A DNA stretch of 32,976 bases from Thermoleophilia bacterium (GCA_025934335.1 JAICYG010000003.1:1-32976), one strand, 5' to 3'; counted from the stretch's first letter, positions 9,217 to 18,422 are shown. The notes: generated by a model not told the origin, from the letters alone. Translations and numbers: made by a program.

Positions 9217-9244
9217 GGGTGGCCGGCCGAGGGGCCGGCCACCC
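9217..9244 (-). terminator. 12-bp perfect stem, 4-nt loop hairpin just after the gre stop codon
   Basis: GGGTGGCCGGCC-GAGG-GGCCGGCCACCC on +; no U-tract, but position at the end of the ftsH-usp-usp-gre run fits a terminator. Confidence 0.6.
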
Positions 9245-9251
9245 TGCCGTC

Positions 9252-9713
9252 TCAGCCGTCGAGCTCGACCACCTCGAAGCGGCGGCGCCCGCGCGGCGTC
9301 TCCGCCTCGATCACGTCGCCGACGCGGCGGCCAAGGAGCGCCGCGCCGATCGGGGAGGCGTAGGAGACGGCGCCCTCGGCGGGATCGCTCTCGCCGGTGC
9401 CGACGACGCGGAAATCGCGGGTGTCGCCCGTCTCGAGGTCGAGCACCGTCACGCGCTCGCCGATATCGACCGACCCGTCCTTGCGCGGGTCGACGATCTC
9501 CCCGAGCAGCCTGTCCTCGATCCGCACGAGCCGGCGGTCGAGCAGCTCCAGCTCGTGACGGACGTCGAGGTACTCGCCGTTCTCGGGGAAGGGACCGCCG
9601 GTCTCGAGCGCGGCGCGCAGCCGCTGGACGAGCGCGTCGCGCTCTCCGAGCAGGCTCACCCGCTCACCCTGCAGCTTCTCGAAGCCGGTCGCGGTCAGCA
9701 GTGTCTCGGTCAT
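9252..9713 (-). CDS. GreA/GreB-family transcription factor
   Basis: MTETLLTATGFEKLQGERVSLL...PENGEYLDVRHELELLDRRLVRIEDRL...SYASPIGAALLGRRVGDVIEAETPRGRRRFEVVEL; coiled-coil plus C-terminal FKBP-like domain. Confidence 0.9.
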   Translation of the reverse strand: MTETLLTATGFEKLQGERVSLLGERDALVQRLRAALETGGPFPENGEYLDVRHELELLDRRLVRIEDRLLGEIVDPRKDGSVDIGERVTVLDLETGDTRDFRVVGTGESDPAEGAVSYASPIGAALLGRRVGDVIEAETPRGRRRFEVVELDG

Positions 9714-10123
9714 CGTCCGGTCACTCCCTCCATCGTCGTGTCGATTGCCTCGCCGGTCGTCCGCATCGTCGGCGGCACCACCAGGACCGGGCACGGCGCA
9801 CGCCGCGCGACGTCGGCCGAGATGCTGCCGAGGAGCGACGAGCGCGGCCCGTGGTTGGAGACGACGAGGAACGACGCGTTCCGCTCCTCGGCGAGTGCCA
9901 CGAGCCGGTCGGCGGGATGCCCGTGCTCGATCACGAGCTCGGCGTCCTCCGCCAGACCCGCCTCGCGCAACGCGATGCCCGCCCGCTCGTCACCGCCGTC
10001 GCCGTCCAGCACGTGCACGTAGAGCAGCGGCAGCTCGTACCGGTCGGCCAGCTCACGCGCCGCCCAGACCGCCTCCAGCGGCGTGCTCGAATCGTCGATT
10101 CCGCAGACCACGGGTCCGTTCAT
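9710..10123 (-). CDS. Universal stress protein (UspA family)
   Basis: MNGPVVCGIDDSSTPLEAVWAARELADRYELPLLYVHV...; AGGAGGT before ATG; ATGA overlap with the gre gene. Confidence 0.88.
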   Translation of the reverse strand: MNGPVVCGIDDSSTPLEAVWAARELADRYELPLLYVHVLDGDGGDERAGIALREAGLAEDAELVIEHGHPADRLVALAEERNASFLVVSNHGPRSSLLGSISADVARRAPCPVLVVPPTMRTTGEAIDTTMEGVTGR

Positions 10124-10172
10124 CGTTCGCACCTCCTGTCGTCGTTCGTCGAAAAGTCAGAAGCCCGGAAGC

Positions 10173-10634
10173 TCACGCACCGCTTGCGAGCTCGAACTCG
10201 GTCGCGAGCCGGCGGCCGCTGCGTGTCCGCGTCGACGGCGGCGCCACGAGCACCGGCACGGTCGTCGCGGACTCGAGCTCGCGCGAGAGCTCCGAGCGCA
10301 GCATCTTCTTGCGGAGCCCCGAGGCGCTCGAGCCGAGGACGATCAGGTCGGCGCCCTCCTCGGCGGCCACGGCCGCGAGCGCATCGCCGCGGTGCCCGAT
10401 CACGACGCGGGTCTCCGCGCCGCCGACTCCGCGTGCCACCTGGTCGAGCATGCGCTCGGCGCCGCTCTGCCGCTGCCGCCCGGTGACGCTGTCCGGCGCG
10501 AACGACGCGACGCCGTCGACGACGTGCACGAGCACGAGCCGCAGGCCGAGCCGCTCACCGAGCGCGGCGGCCAGTTCCGCAACCTCGCAGTTCCCCGCCC
10601 CCTCGTTCACCCCACAGACGATCGTGCCGCCCAT
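10173..10634 (-). CDS. Universal stress protein (UspA family)
   Basis: MGGTIVCGVNEGAGNCEVAELAAALGERLGLRLVLVHVV...ADLIVLGSSASGLRKKMLRSELSRELESATTVPVLVAPP; GAGGAGG before ATG. Confidence 0.85.
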   Translation of the reverse strand: MGGTIVCGVNEGAGNCEVAELAAALGERLGLRLVLVHVVDGVASFAPDSVTGRQRQSGAERMLDQVARGVGGAETRVVIGHRGDALAAVAAEEGADLIVLGSSASGLRKKMLRSELSRELESATTVPVLVAPPSTRTRSGRRLATEFELASGA

Positions 10635-10727
10635 CTCGGCTTTCCCTCCTCGCGTGTCCTCGTTTGTCCTGCCTGCAGGATCGACGCGATCGGCGCCGGC
10701 CGCGATGGAGGGCGGAGCGCATTTCGG

Positions 10728-10742
10728 GGGGGCGAAGCCCCC
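10728..10742 (-). other. Intercistronic GC hairpin (6-bp stem, GAA/TTC loop) between ftsH and usp
   Basis: GGGGGC-GAA-GCCCCC read on +; lies 6 nt beyond the ftsH stop. Confidence 0.6.
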
Positions 10743-10748
10743 AGTCGA

Positions 10749-12668
10749 CTACCTCGGGGTGGCGACGGCGACGTCGGTGCCGTGTGCGGCGGGATCGACT
10801 CCGGCGGCGGCGTAGGCCTCCTCCTCGTCGAGCGTCTCGTGCTCGAGGAGGGCCTCCGCCAGCGAGTCCAGCTTGTCGCGATGCTCACGCAGGAGAGCGA
10901 GCACCTCCCTGTCAGCCTCGTCGACAATCCGCCGCGACTCGTCGTCGACGAGCTGCTGGGTGCGCGGCGACACTTCGGGGAACGAGAACCCGCGGTCGTC
11001 CGGCGGCAGCACGGTGAGCTTGCCGACGGCGGCGCTCATCCCCCAGCGACCGACCATGCGCCGCGCGATCTGCGTCACCTGCTCGAAGTCCGACTCGGCG
11101 CCCGTCGTCGGCTGCGCAAAGACGAGCTCCTCCGCGGCGCGGCCGCCGAGCGCGACCTTGATGCGGGCGAGCAGCTCCTCGCGGTCGTAGCTGACGCGGT
11201 CGTCCTCCGGCGCCGAGAACGTGACGCCGAGCGCGCGCCCGCGCGGGATGATCGAGATCTTGCGCACCGGGTCGGCGCCCGGCGTGAGCATCCCGACGAC
11301 CGCGTGGCCCGCCTCGTGGTACGCGGTGCGACGACGGTCCTCGTGGCCGAGCAGCACCTTGCGCTCGGCGCCGAGCACGATCCGCTCGAGCGCATCCGTG
11401 AAGTCGGCTTCGGAGACACGCTGGTGGTTCCTGCGCGCGGCCAGGAGCGCCGCCTCGTTGACGAGATTCGCGAGGTCGGCGCCGACCATTCCCGGCGTCG
11501 TCGCGGCGATCCGCGCGAGGTCGACGTCATCGTCGAGCGGCACGCCGCGCACGTGCACGCGCAGGATCGCCTCGCGGCCCGAGCGGTCCGGCGGCACGAT
11601 CGTCACGCGCCGATCGAAACGGCCCGGCCGCAGCAGGGCCTGGTCGAGCACGTCGGGGCGGTTCGTCGCGGCGAGCACGATCACCCCGGTCGACGCGTCG
11701 AAGCCGTCCATCTCCGTCAGGATCTGGTTGAGGGTCTGCTCCCGCTCGTCGTTGCCGCCGCTGAAGCCGGCGACGCCGGAGGTGCGCGAGCGGCCGATCG
11801 CATCGAGCTCGTCGATGAAGACGATCGAGGGCGCCGCCTCCTTCGCGTCCTTGAACAGGTCGCGCACACGCGACGCGCCGACGCCGACGATCGCCTCGAC
11901 GAACTCGGATGCGGCCATCGAGAAGAAGGGGACGTGCGCCTCGCCGGCGACCGCGCGCGCAAGCAGCGTCTTACCGGTGCCCGGCGCGCCCGAGAGCAGC
12001 ACGCCGCGCGGGATGCGCGCGCCGAGCCGCCGGTAGCGGTCGGGGTGGCGCAGGAAGTCGACGATCTCGGCGAGCTCGGACTCCGCCTCCTCGATGCCGG
12101 CGACATCGGCGAAGCTGACCTCGCTCTCGGTGCGCTCGTAGCGCCGGGCGCGCGAGCGGCCGAACGACCCGAGCACGTTCTGCGCGCCGCCGCTCGCACG
12201 GCGCATCAGCCAGAAGAGCAGGAACAGGAAGAGCAGCGTCGGGCCGAACCCGAAGACGAGCGACTGCCACCACGGCGTCCCCGTGTCGAGCGGCTCCGCG
12301 TTGACGGTGACGCCCTTGTCGACGAGCAGCTTCGAGAGCGCGTTCTCGTTCGCGAACGCCGGGATCTCGGTCTGGAACTTCGCCGTCTGCTTCGATTTCT
12401 CGTAGCTCCGCTTCTGCTTAAACGTGCCCTGGATCGCGGTGCCCTTGGAGGTGATCTCCGAGACGTTCCCCTGGCGCACCTGCTTGAGGAAGAACGGGCT
12501 GTACGGAACGCGGATGCGCTGCTCGTGCTCGGTCGCGCGCGAGGCCGCCCAGTAGTTGAACGCGAACAGCGCGACGACGAGGACGATCCACCACGGCGCG
12601 ATGCGGAACCGCGGCGGCGTGGGCGCCGGTTGCCCCGGGCGTTGCCGGTTCGCGTCCTGTTCGGCCAT
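10749..12668 (-). CDS. ftsH: ATP-dependent zinc metalloprotease FtsH
   Basis: N-terminal TM segments, Walker [24 protein letters not shown] region, zinc motif HEAGH. Confidence 0.97.
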   Translation of the reverse strand: MAEQDANRQRPGQPAPTPPRFRIAPWWIVLVVALFAFNYWAASRATEHEQRIRVPYSPFFLKQVRQGNVSEITSKGTAIQGTFKQKRSYEKSKQTAKFQTEIPAFANENALSKLLVDKGVTVNAEPLDTGTPWWQSLVFGFGPTLLFLFLLFWLMRRASGGAQNVLGSFGRSRARRYERTESEVSFADVAGIEEAESELAEIVDFLRHPDRYRRLGARIPRGVLLSGAPGTGKTLLARAVAGEAHVPFFSMAASEFVEAIVGVGASRVRDLFKDAKEAAPSIVFIDELDAIGRSRTSGVAGFSGGNDEREQTLNQILTEMDGFDASTGVIVLAATNRPDVLDQALLRPGRFDRRVTIVPPDRSGREAILRVHVRGVPLDDDVDLARIAATTPGMVGADLANLVNEAALLAARRNHQRVSEADFTDALERIVLGAERKVLLGHEDRRRTAYHEAGHAVVGMLTPGADPVRKISIIPRGRALGVTFSAPEDDRVSYDREELLARIKVALGGRAAEELVFAQPTTGAESDFEQVTQIARRMVGRWGMSAAVGKLTVLPPDDRGFSFPEVSPRTQQLVDDESRRIVDEADREVLALLREHRDKLDSLAEALLEHETLDEEEAYAAAGVDPAAHGTDVAVATPR

Positions 12669-12720
12669 CCGAGGCGATCATTGCAGGCCGGGCACGCCGC
12701 CAAACCGCGAGGATGGTGCA

Positions 12721-13210
12721 GTGAGCCGGCGCCTTCTGTACGGCGACTGGACGTGGTTCGTCCGCGACCCGCTCGACGTGCTGCGCATCGTCTTCTTCGG
12801 CGGGACGATCGCCTACGCGCTGCTCGGCCGCTCGACCGCGGTGGGTCTCCGTGCTCGCGCTCGAGATGGCGATCGCGGTGCTCCTCTCGTGGTCGTCGAT
12901 CTCGCGCGAGCTGGTGCTGCGCGCGATCGGCACGTCTGCGGTCCTGATCGGCCTCCTCGAGGCCGCGGCGCTCTCGACAGGCCTCGCGGGCACTTTGTGT
13001 TGACTCAACACTAAGTCGCCCCCGGCGCGGGAGCGTTGGCTCGCGGGAGCGGCGAGCGCCGCCGCGTTCGTCTTCGGTGTCGCGTTCCTCGCCTTTCCCA
13101 CCGGCTTCCGCGCCGTCGTCTCGGTCGTCGGGATCTCCCTCGTGACGGTCGGCGGCCTGCGCGTCGTCAGGGTGATCGAGCGGCAGGTGGCACGGCGCCG
13201 CACGGCGTGA
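12721..13210 (+). pseudogene. Decayed small membrane protein gene (one frameshift, one in-frame stop)
   Basis: Frame 1: VSRRLLYGDWTWFVRDPLDVLRIVFFGGTIAYALLGRSTA; then another frame near 12840: RWVSVLALEMAIAVLLSWSSISRELVLRAIGTSAVLIGLLEAAALSTGLAGTLC*; same frame continues LNTKSPPARERWLAGAASAAAFVFGVAFLAFPTGFRAVVSVVGISLVTVGGLRVVRVIERQVARRRTA* with no start codon. Confidence 0.55.
12992..13016. promoter_or_regulatory. 25-bp near-perfect palindrome, operator-like
   Basis: ACTTTGTGTTGA-C-TCAACACTAAGT; 11 of 12 positions are complementary; AT-rich compared with surroundings. Confidence 0.55.
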
Positions 13211-13251
13211 GCCTGCGGGAATCCGCGGCCCTCCACGTCGTTCTATCGCGC

Positions 13252-14766
13252 ATGACTCTCGCACCCGCGCTGGCCCACGTCGAGCCGCGGAGCCGGCGGC
13301 TCGCGTCCACGCTCCTCTGCGGCGGCCTCGCGGCCGCCGTACACACGGCGATCGTCCTCCCGTTCCTCGGGCGCTACGGCTGGGACCGCGACGAGCTGTA
13401 CTTCGTCTCCGCCGCGCGGCGGCCCGCGCTCGGATACGTCGACTTCCCGCCGGTGACAGCGTGGATCGCCTGGCTCGTGCGCGCGCTCTTCGGCGAGTCG
13501 CTCGACGCGCTGCGGGTGACGTCGCTCGCGGCGATGACGGTGACGGTCGTCCTCGTCGCGCTCGTCGCGCGCGAGCTCGGCGCCGGCCTGCGGGTGCAGG
13601 CGGCGGCCGCATTCGCGTGGGCGCTCAGCCCTTACCTGCTCGGAGCCGCGAGCCTCTTCCACCCGACGTGGTTCGACTCGCTCTGCTGGGTCGCTCTGCT
13701 GTACGTGGTCGTGCTCGCGCTCGACCGCGAGCAGCCGCGCCTCTGGCTCGCGGCCGGCGCGATCGCCGGAATCGGGCTCGAGACCAAGTACACGATCGCG
13801 TTCCTGCTCGTCGCCCTCCTCGCCGCTTTCGGGGCGACCGACGGCCGTCGAGCCTTTCGCACCCGCTGGCCGTGGCTCGGGCTCGCGGTCGCGCTGGCCC
13901 TGTTCGCTCCGAACCTCGTCTGGCAGGCGCGGCACGGCTGGCCGAGCATCGCGTTCGCCGGCAGCCAGAACGCGAAGACGGCGTCCGACACGCCGCCCGG
14001 CACGTACCTCGCGGAGCAGCTCTTCCTCGGCGGCGGCGTCGTGCTCGCGGCGATCGGCGTCGTCGTGCTCTGGCGGCGGCCGCGTCTGCGCCCGCTCTCG
14101 CTCGTACCGCCGCTCGTGACGCTCTTCTTCCTGCTCGAGCGGGGTCGCGCGTACTACCCGCTGCCGGCGGACGCGATCGCGGTCGCAGCCGGTGTCGTCG
14201 GCCTCGCCGGCTGGCTGCGGGCGGGCGGGAGACGCCGTCTCCTCGCGCTCGTGCCGGTGCTCGCGCTCCATGCGGTCACGCTCGTGCTGGCGCTGCCGGT
14301 GGTGGTGCCGGTACGCAGCACCTCGTCGATGATCGCGAGCGGAGTCTGGCAGGCCGGCTTCTACGACGACGAGATCGGCTGGCCCGAGCTCGCCGACCAG
14401 ACGGCGCGCGCGTGGGCGGCGCTGACTCCCGCCGAGCGGGCGAACGGCGCGATCGTGGCCGAGAACTACGGCGAGGCGTCTGCGCTCGAGCGGTACGGGC
14501 CGCCGCGGGGACTGCCGCCGGTCCTGAGCGGCCACCTCAGCTGGCAGTACTGGCGTCCGCGGCGGCTGCCGCAGACGTTCGTGCTCTTCGTCGGCTACGA
14601 CCGCGGGACGCTGTCGGCGCTCTGCCGCAGCTGGCGGCCCCTCGCGCGCGTCGACAACAGCCGGCATCTGGACAACGACGAGCGCGGCCGGTTGATCGCC
14701 GCGTGCCGCTTGACTCGACCGCTCGGGGAGATCTGGCACGCGGACATCGCGACCGACGATCTCTGA
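13252..14766 (+). CDS. Glycosyltransferase family 39 (ArnT/PMT-like) membrane protein
   Basis: ATG at 13252; GRYGWDRDELYFVSAARRPALGYVDFPPVTAWIAWL typical N-terminal catalytic loop, many TM helices. Confidence 0.88.
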   Translation: MTLAPALAHVEPRSRRLASTLLCGGLAAAVHTAIVLPFLGRYGWDRDELYFVSAARRPALGYVDFPPVTAWIAWLVRALFGESLDALRVTSLAAMTVTVVLVALVARELGAGLRVQAAAAFAWALSPYLLGAASLFHPTWFDSLCWVALLYVVVLALDREQPRLWLAAGAIAGIGLETKYTIAFLLVALLAAFGATDGRRAFRTRWPWLGLAVALALFAPNLVWQARHGWPSIAFAGSQNAKTASDTPPGTYLAEQLFLGGGVVLAAIGVVVLWRRPRLRPLSLVPPLVTLFFLLERGRAYYPLPADAIAVAAGVVGLAGWLRAGGRRRLLALVPVLALHAVTLVLALPVVVPVRSTSSMIASGVWQAGFYDDEIGWPELADQTARAWAALTPAERANGAIVAENYGEASALERYGPPRGLPPVLSGHLSWQYWRPRRLPQTFVLFVGYDRGTLSALCRSWRPLARVDNSRHLDNDERGRLIAACRLTRPLGEIWHADIATDDL

Positions 14767-14769
14767 GCG

Positions 14770-15573
14770 TCAGCCGAGGCCGTACCTGAGGAAGAGGTGC
14801 GAGCCGCTGCGCCGCACGCCGCGCAGCGTCGCACCGACGCGGGTCTCCGGCAGGAACGGCTCGCCCTCGACGAGTCCGAGCGCCTCTCGGACGACGGGCG
14901 CGCGACCGGCGACGACCGGCGAGAGCGTCAGGAAGAGCTCGTCGATCAGGCCGGCGCGCAGGCACGATGCGAAGACCGTCGGGCCGCCTTCCGAGAGGAT
15001 CCGCGCGTGGCCGCGCTCACGCAGCGCGGCGACCGCCGCGCGCACGTCGACCTCGTCGCCCTCCGAGACGGGGACGATCTCGACGCCGGGCAGCTCGCCG
15101 CCGAGCCGCTCTGCGCCTGCGCGCGTGGTCAAGACGGTCGTGCGCGCGGCGGCGCCTTCGGGCAGCGCCAGAGAGCTCCGTCCGCCCGTGACGATCGCAA
15201 GCCTCGGCTGCGGGTCGAGCCCGAGCGCGGTGCGCAGCTCGGCGAGCTCGGCCGCGGCGGCGGGATAGACCGACTCGGGCAGCCACTTCGACGACGGCGA
15301 GGCACGGAGCGTCCCCGACCCGACCAGCACCACGTGCGCACAGGCGCGGAGCAGCGCCATCACGAAGTGGTCCGTGTCGCTCGCATCCGCGATCAGCCGG
15401 TTCGCACGCGGCACCTCGGGCAGCGCGACGACCCCGTCGAGCGTCTCGACGAAGTTCGCGTACACCCACTCCTCCGGAAAGCCGAGCGAGCCCGGGTAGC
15501 GCCCGGCGAGTCCGGCCGGGAGCGGGAACGCGGGCAGCCCGTCGGGCTCGCCGAGGAGCTCCAGAGCCTCCAC
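14770..15573 (-). CDS. RibD C-terminal / dihydrofolate-reductase-like pyrimidine reductase family protein
   Basis: VYANFVETLDGVVALPEV..., ADASDTDHFVMALLRACAHVVLVGSGTLRA, ARILSEGGPTVFASCLRAGLIDELFLTLSPVVAG. Confidence 0.88.
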   Translation of the reverse strand: MEALELLGEPDGLPAFPLPAGLAGRYPGSLGFPEEWVYANFVETLDGVVALPEVPRANRLIADASDTDHFVMALLRACAHVVLVGSGTLRASPSSKWLPESVYPAAAAELAELRTALGLDPQPRLAIVTGGRSSLALPEGAAARTTVLTTRAGAERLGGELPGVEIVPVSEGDEVDVRAAVAALRERGHARILSEGGPTVFASCLRAGLIDELFLTLSPVVAGRAPVVREALGLVEGEPFLPETRVGATLRGVRRSGSHLFLRYGLG

Positions 15574-16217
15574 TAGCGGTGCGCGGCTCGGATCTCGTCG
15601 AGGAACTCGCGGCGCAGGTCGGCGTCCTCGTCGAAGGTGCCCCGCCAGAAGGTCGTCACCGTCCGCGAGCCCGTCTCCTCCACCCCGCGCATCTGCGTGC
15701 AGAGGTGCGCGGCCTCGAGCCGCACCGCGACGCCGCGCGGCGCGATCAGCTCGACGAGGCGGTCGGCGATCTGCTCACCGAGCCGCTCCTGCACCGTGAA
15801 CCGGCGCGCGTACAGCCGCACGAGCCGCGTCAGCTTGGAGATGCCGATGATCTCCGACCCGGCGACATACGCGACGTGCGCGACGCCGTGGAACGGGAGC
15901 GCGTGGTGCTCGCACAGCGCCACGAACGCGATCGGCCCCTCGAGGATCAGCCCGTCGCGGCCCGAGCGCGACGGGTCGCGCTCGGCGGGGAACGCAGTCA
16001 GGAGCTTCGGGTCGCCGTCGTAGCCTGCGGTGGCGTCGTAGAGCGCGCGCAGCAGCCGCCGTGGCGTCTCTCGGGTGCCGGGCGTGTCGATGTCCATGCC
16101 GAGCGCCGCGAGGATCTCGGCGAGGTGCCGCTCGTACCGCTCCCAGTCGGCGGCGCCCAGTTCGCGCGGCGCGGACTCGGGGCGCCCGTGCCACGGAAGG
16201 ACGACTGCTGATTCCAC
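15573..16217 (-). CDS. folE: GTP cyclohydrolase I
   Basis: CEHHALPFHGVAHVAYV, SKLTRLVRLYARRFTVQERLGEQIADRL; GTG start preceded by AAAGGAG (an ATG at 16232 is an alternative). Confidence 0.94.
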   Translation of the reverse strand: MESAVVLPWHGRPESAPRELGAADWERYERHLAEILAALGMDIDTPGTRETPRRLLRALYDATAGYDGDPKLLTAFPAERDPSRSGRDGLILEGPIAFVALCEHHALPFHGVAHVAYVAGSEIIGISKLTRLVRLYARRFTVQERLGEQIADRLVELIAPRGVAVRLEAAHLCTQMRGVEETGSRTVTTFWRGTFDEDADLRREFLDEIRAAHR

Positions 16218-16228
16218 CTGTGCTCCTT

Positions 16229-16990
16229 TCATTCGACGACGAGAGAGGGTCGCGCCGCCCGGCGCACGAGCAGCTCGCGCCGGGCGAGGACCAGGACGAA
16301 CACCGCGAGGCAGCCGAACGTCACGTAGACGTACGCCGCCGGGCGCGAAAGGGCGAGGCACACTCCCAGCGCGGCGAGCTGCGTCGAGAGGCCCATGTTC
16401 GCAAGCACCTGCACGCCCCGCGGCTCGTGCCAGGCGAGCGCGCGGCGCCGGGAGAGCGCATCGAAGAGCCTGTCCCCCGGCTCGTAGAGGACGCGGTAGA
16501 GGAAGGCGACGACGCGCGTCTTCCGATCGTGCTCCTCGGGCGCGGCCGGCGCGGCCGACGCGTGTGCGCGCCGGTAGACGCGCTCGATGTTGAAGTTTCC
16601 GCTCAGCACGAGCGTCAGGGCGAGAAAGCCTGCGAGCGCGAGTACGGGTCCCACGTGCAGGCCGAGCGCGGCGAGGACGGCCGCGTCGACGAGCAGATCG
16701 GACTCCGAGTCGAGGTACCGCCCGAACGCGGTGATGCGCCCGGAGAGCCGTGCGAGCTGGCCGTCCGCATTGTCGAGCAGCGTCTTCAGCTGCAGCAACA
16801 GGGCACCCGCGACGAAATGGCCCGCCCCGATCGCGACCGCGGCGCCGAGGCCCACGCACGTCGCCGCGAGGACGACGGCGGGCGGCGGCACGCGCAGCGG
16901 CCGCAGACCGCGAGCGAGCAGGTGCGCCGCCGGCCTGAACGCGTACTCGCAGACGAGTTCGATCCCCCGGCGCGGCTTGCGATCCGGCAT
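16229..16990 (-). CDS. CDP-alcohol phosphatidyltransferase family protein
   Basis: Signature DGQLARLSGRITAFGRYLDSESD matches DG-x2-AR-x8-G-x3-D-x3-D; multiple TM segments. Confidence 0.92.
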   Translation of the reverse strand: MPDRKPRRGIELVCEYAFRPAAHLLARGLRPLRVPPPAVVLAATCVGLGAAVAIGAGHFVAGALLLQLKTLLDNADGQLARLSGRITAFGRYLDSESDLLVDAAVLAALGLHVGPVLALAGFLALTLVLSGNFNIERVYRRAHASAAPAAPEEHDRKTRVVAFLYRVLYEPGDRLFDALSRRRALAWHEPRGVQVLANMGLSTQLAALGVCLALSRPAAYVYVTFGCLAVFVLVLARRELLVRRAARPSLVVE

Positions 16991-17000
16991 AGTCAGCCGC

Positions 17001-17243
17001 ATGAGCACACCAGACGGCTGGCGCGAGGAGGACGACGCGCTCGTGCGCGAGTTCGAGCTCGAGAGCTTCCCGGCGGCGATCGAGTTCGTGCGCCGCCTCG
17101 CCGACCTCGCCGAGAGCGAGGACCACCATCCCGACATCGACATCCGGTACCGGCGCGTCGTCGTCCGATGGTCGACGCACTCCGCGGGCGGCGTCACCGA
17201 CCGCGACCGCGAGCTCGCGGGACGCACGGCGGCGCTCGCCTGA
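17001..17243 (+). CDS. 4a-hydroxytetrahydrobiopterin dehydratase (PCD/DCoH family)
   Basis: 80 aa, EDHHPDIDIRYRRVVVRWSTHSAGGVTDRD active-site pattern. Confidence 0.9.
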   Translation: MSTPDGWREEDDALVREFELESFPAAIEFVRRLADLAESEDHHPDIDIRYRRVVVRWSTHSAGGVTDRDRELAGRTAALA

Positions 17244-17249
17244 GCGGGA

Positions 17250-18422
17250 TCAGCCGAGCGCACCGACCTCCGCCTCCCCCACCGGCCTGCCGGCCGCGAT
17301 CAGCTCGCGTGCGGCATCGACCCTGTCCCAGACGTTCCAGAGGAGCACGCCGCGCGGCCGCGACTCGGCGTCGACGTACGCGACGACGCCCTTCCGTGCT
17401 GGCTCCTGCCAGACCTCGACCGTCTGCAGGCGCGAGTCGAGCTCGCCGACCGCCTCGTAGCCGAGGTCGAACAGATCCGAGTAGAAGAACGGGAGCCGGT
17501 CGTACACCTGGTCGGCGCCGGCCGCGTTCGCCCCCGCGAGGCGGCCGTGGTTGTTCGCGTGGTCCTCGTGCTCGACGCGGCCGCTGCGACCGAGCGCCGC
17601 GATCGGGAACTGCGCGACATCGCCGGCCGCCCAGACGTTGTCGACACCCTGGACGCGCGCGTGGTCGTCGACGACGATGCCGCCGTCCACCGGCAGCCCC
17701 GCCTCGGCGGCGAGCTCCACGTTCGGCTCGATGCCGAGGCCCGCGACGACCGCGTCCGCCTCGAGCGTCCGCCCGTCCTCGAGCCTGACCCCGCCCTGCT
17801 CCACGGAGCCGACCAACGTCTTCGCCAGCACCTGGATTCCCTTGTCGCGGTAGTAGTCGGTGACCGCGGTCGCGAGGCTCGCCGGGAACGTCCGCCAGCC
17901 GACGCCCTCCTCGGGGAACACCATCGTCACCTCGCGCCCCTGCGAGCGCAGCGACGCGGCGAGCTCCGAGCCGATGAAGCCGCCGCCGATGACGACGAAG
18001 CGCGCGCCCTCGTCGCTCAGCGCGCGCACGTGCCGGTAGTCGCCGAGCGTGCGGAAGTAGACGACGCCGTCACCGTCCTGCGGCAGCCTGCGCGCACGGC
18101 CGCCGGTGGCGAGGATCAGCTTCTCGTACCGGTACTCGTCACCGGCGTCGTCGACCGCCGTGCCGGCGGCCGGGTCGATGCGCACGATCCGCCTGCCGAG
18201 GTGGAGGTCGACGCCGCGGTCGACCGTGTTGCGCCAGATCTTCTCCTCGGCGCCGCCGCTCCAGAGGCCCTTCGTGAGCGGCGGCCGCTTGTACGGCGGG
18301 TCGGGCTCCTCGCCGACGAGGCCGACCGGGCCGTCGGCATCGACGCTCCGGATCCCCTGGCAGACGGCGTCGCCCGTCATGCCTCCGCCGACGACCAGGT
18401 ACCGATACGCGTTGTCCTTCAC
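17250..18422 (-). CDS. FAD-dependent NAD(P)H oxidoreductase (ferredoxin-reductase/AIF-like)
   Basis: YLVVGGGMTGDAVCQGIR, EEPDPPYKRPPLTKGLW, FVVIGGGFIGSELAASLRSQG, VDNVWAAGDVAQFP. Confidence 0.9.
   Translation of the reverse strand: MKDNAYRYLVVGGGMTGDAVCQGIRSVDADGPVGLVGEEPDPPYKRPPLTKGLWSGGAEEKIWRNTVDRGVDLHLGRRIVRIDPAAGTAVDDAGDEYRYEKLILATGGRARRLPQDGDGVVYFRTLGDYRHVRALSDEGARFVVIGGGFIGSELAASLRSQGREVTMVFPEEGVGWRTFPASLATAVTDYYRDKGIQVLAKTLVGSVEQGGVRLEDGRTLEADAVVAGLGIEPNVELAAEAGLPVDGGIVVDDHARVQGVDNVWAAGDVAQFPIAALGRSGRVEHEDHANNHGRLAGANAAGADQVYDRLPFFYSDLFDLGYEAVGELDSRLQTVEVWQEPARKGVVAYVDAESRPRGVLLWNVWDRVDAARELIAAGRPVGEAEVGALG

Noticed and set aside
8403-12947. Long plus-strand ORFs (539 aa and 954 aa) opposite the CaCA, gre, usp and ftsH genes
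   Set aside because: Antisense to several genes with clear family motifs; composition typical of spurious frames.
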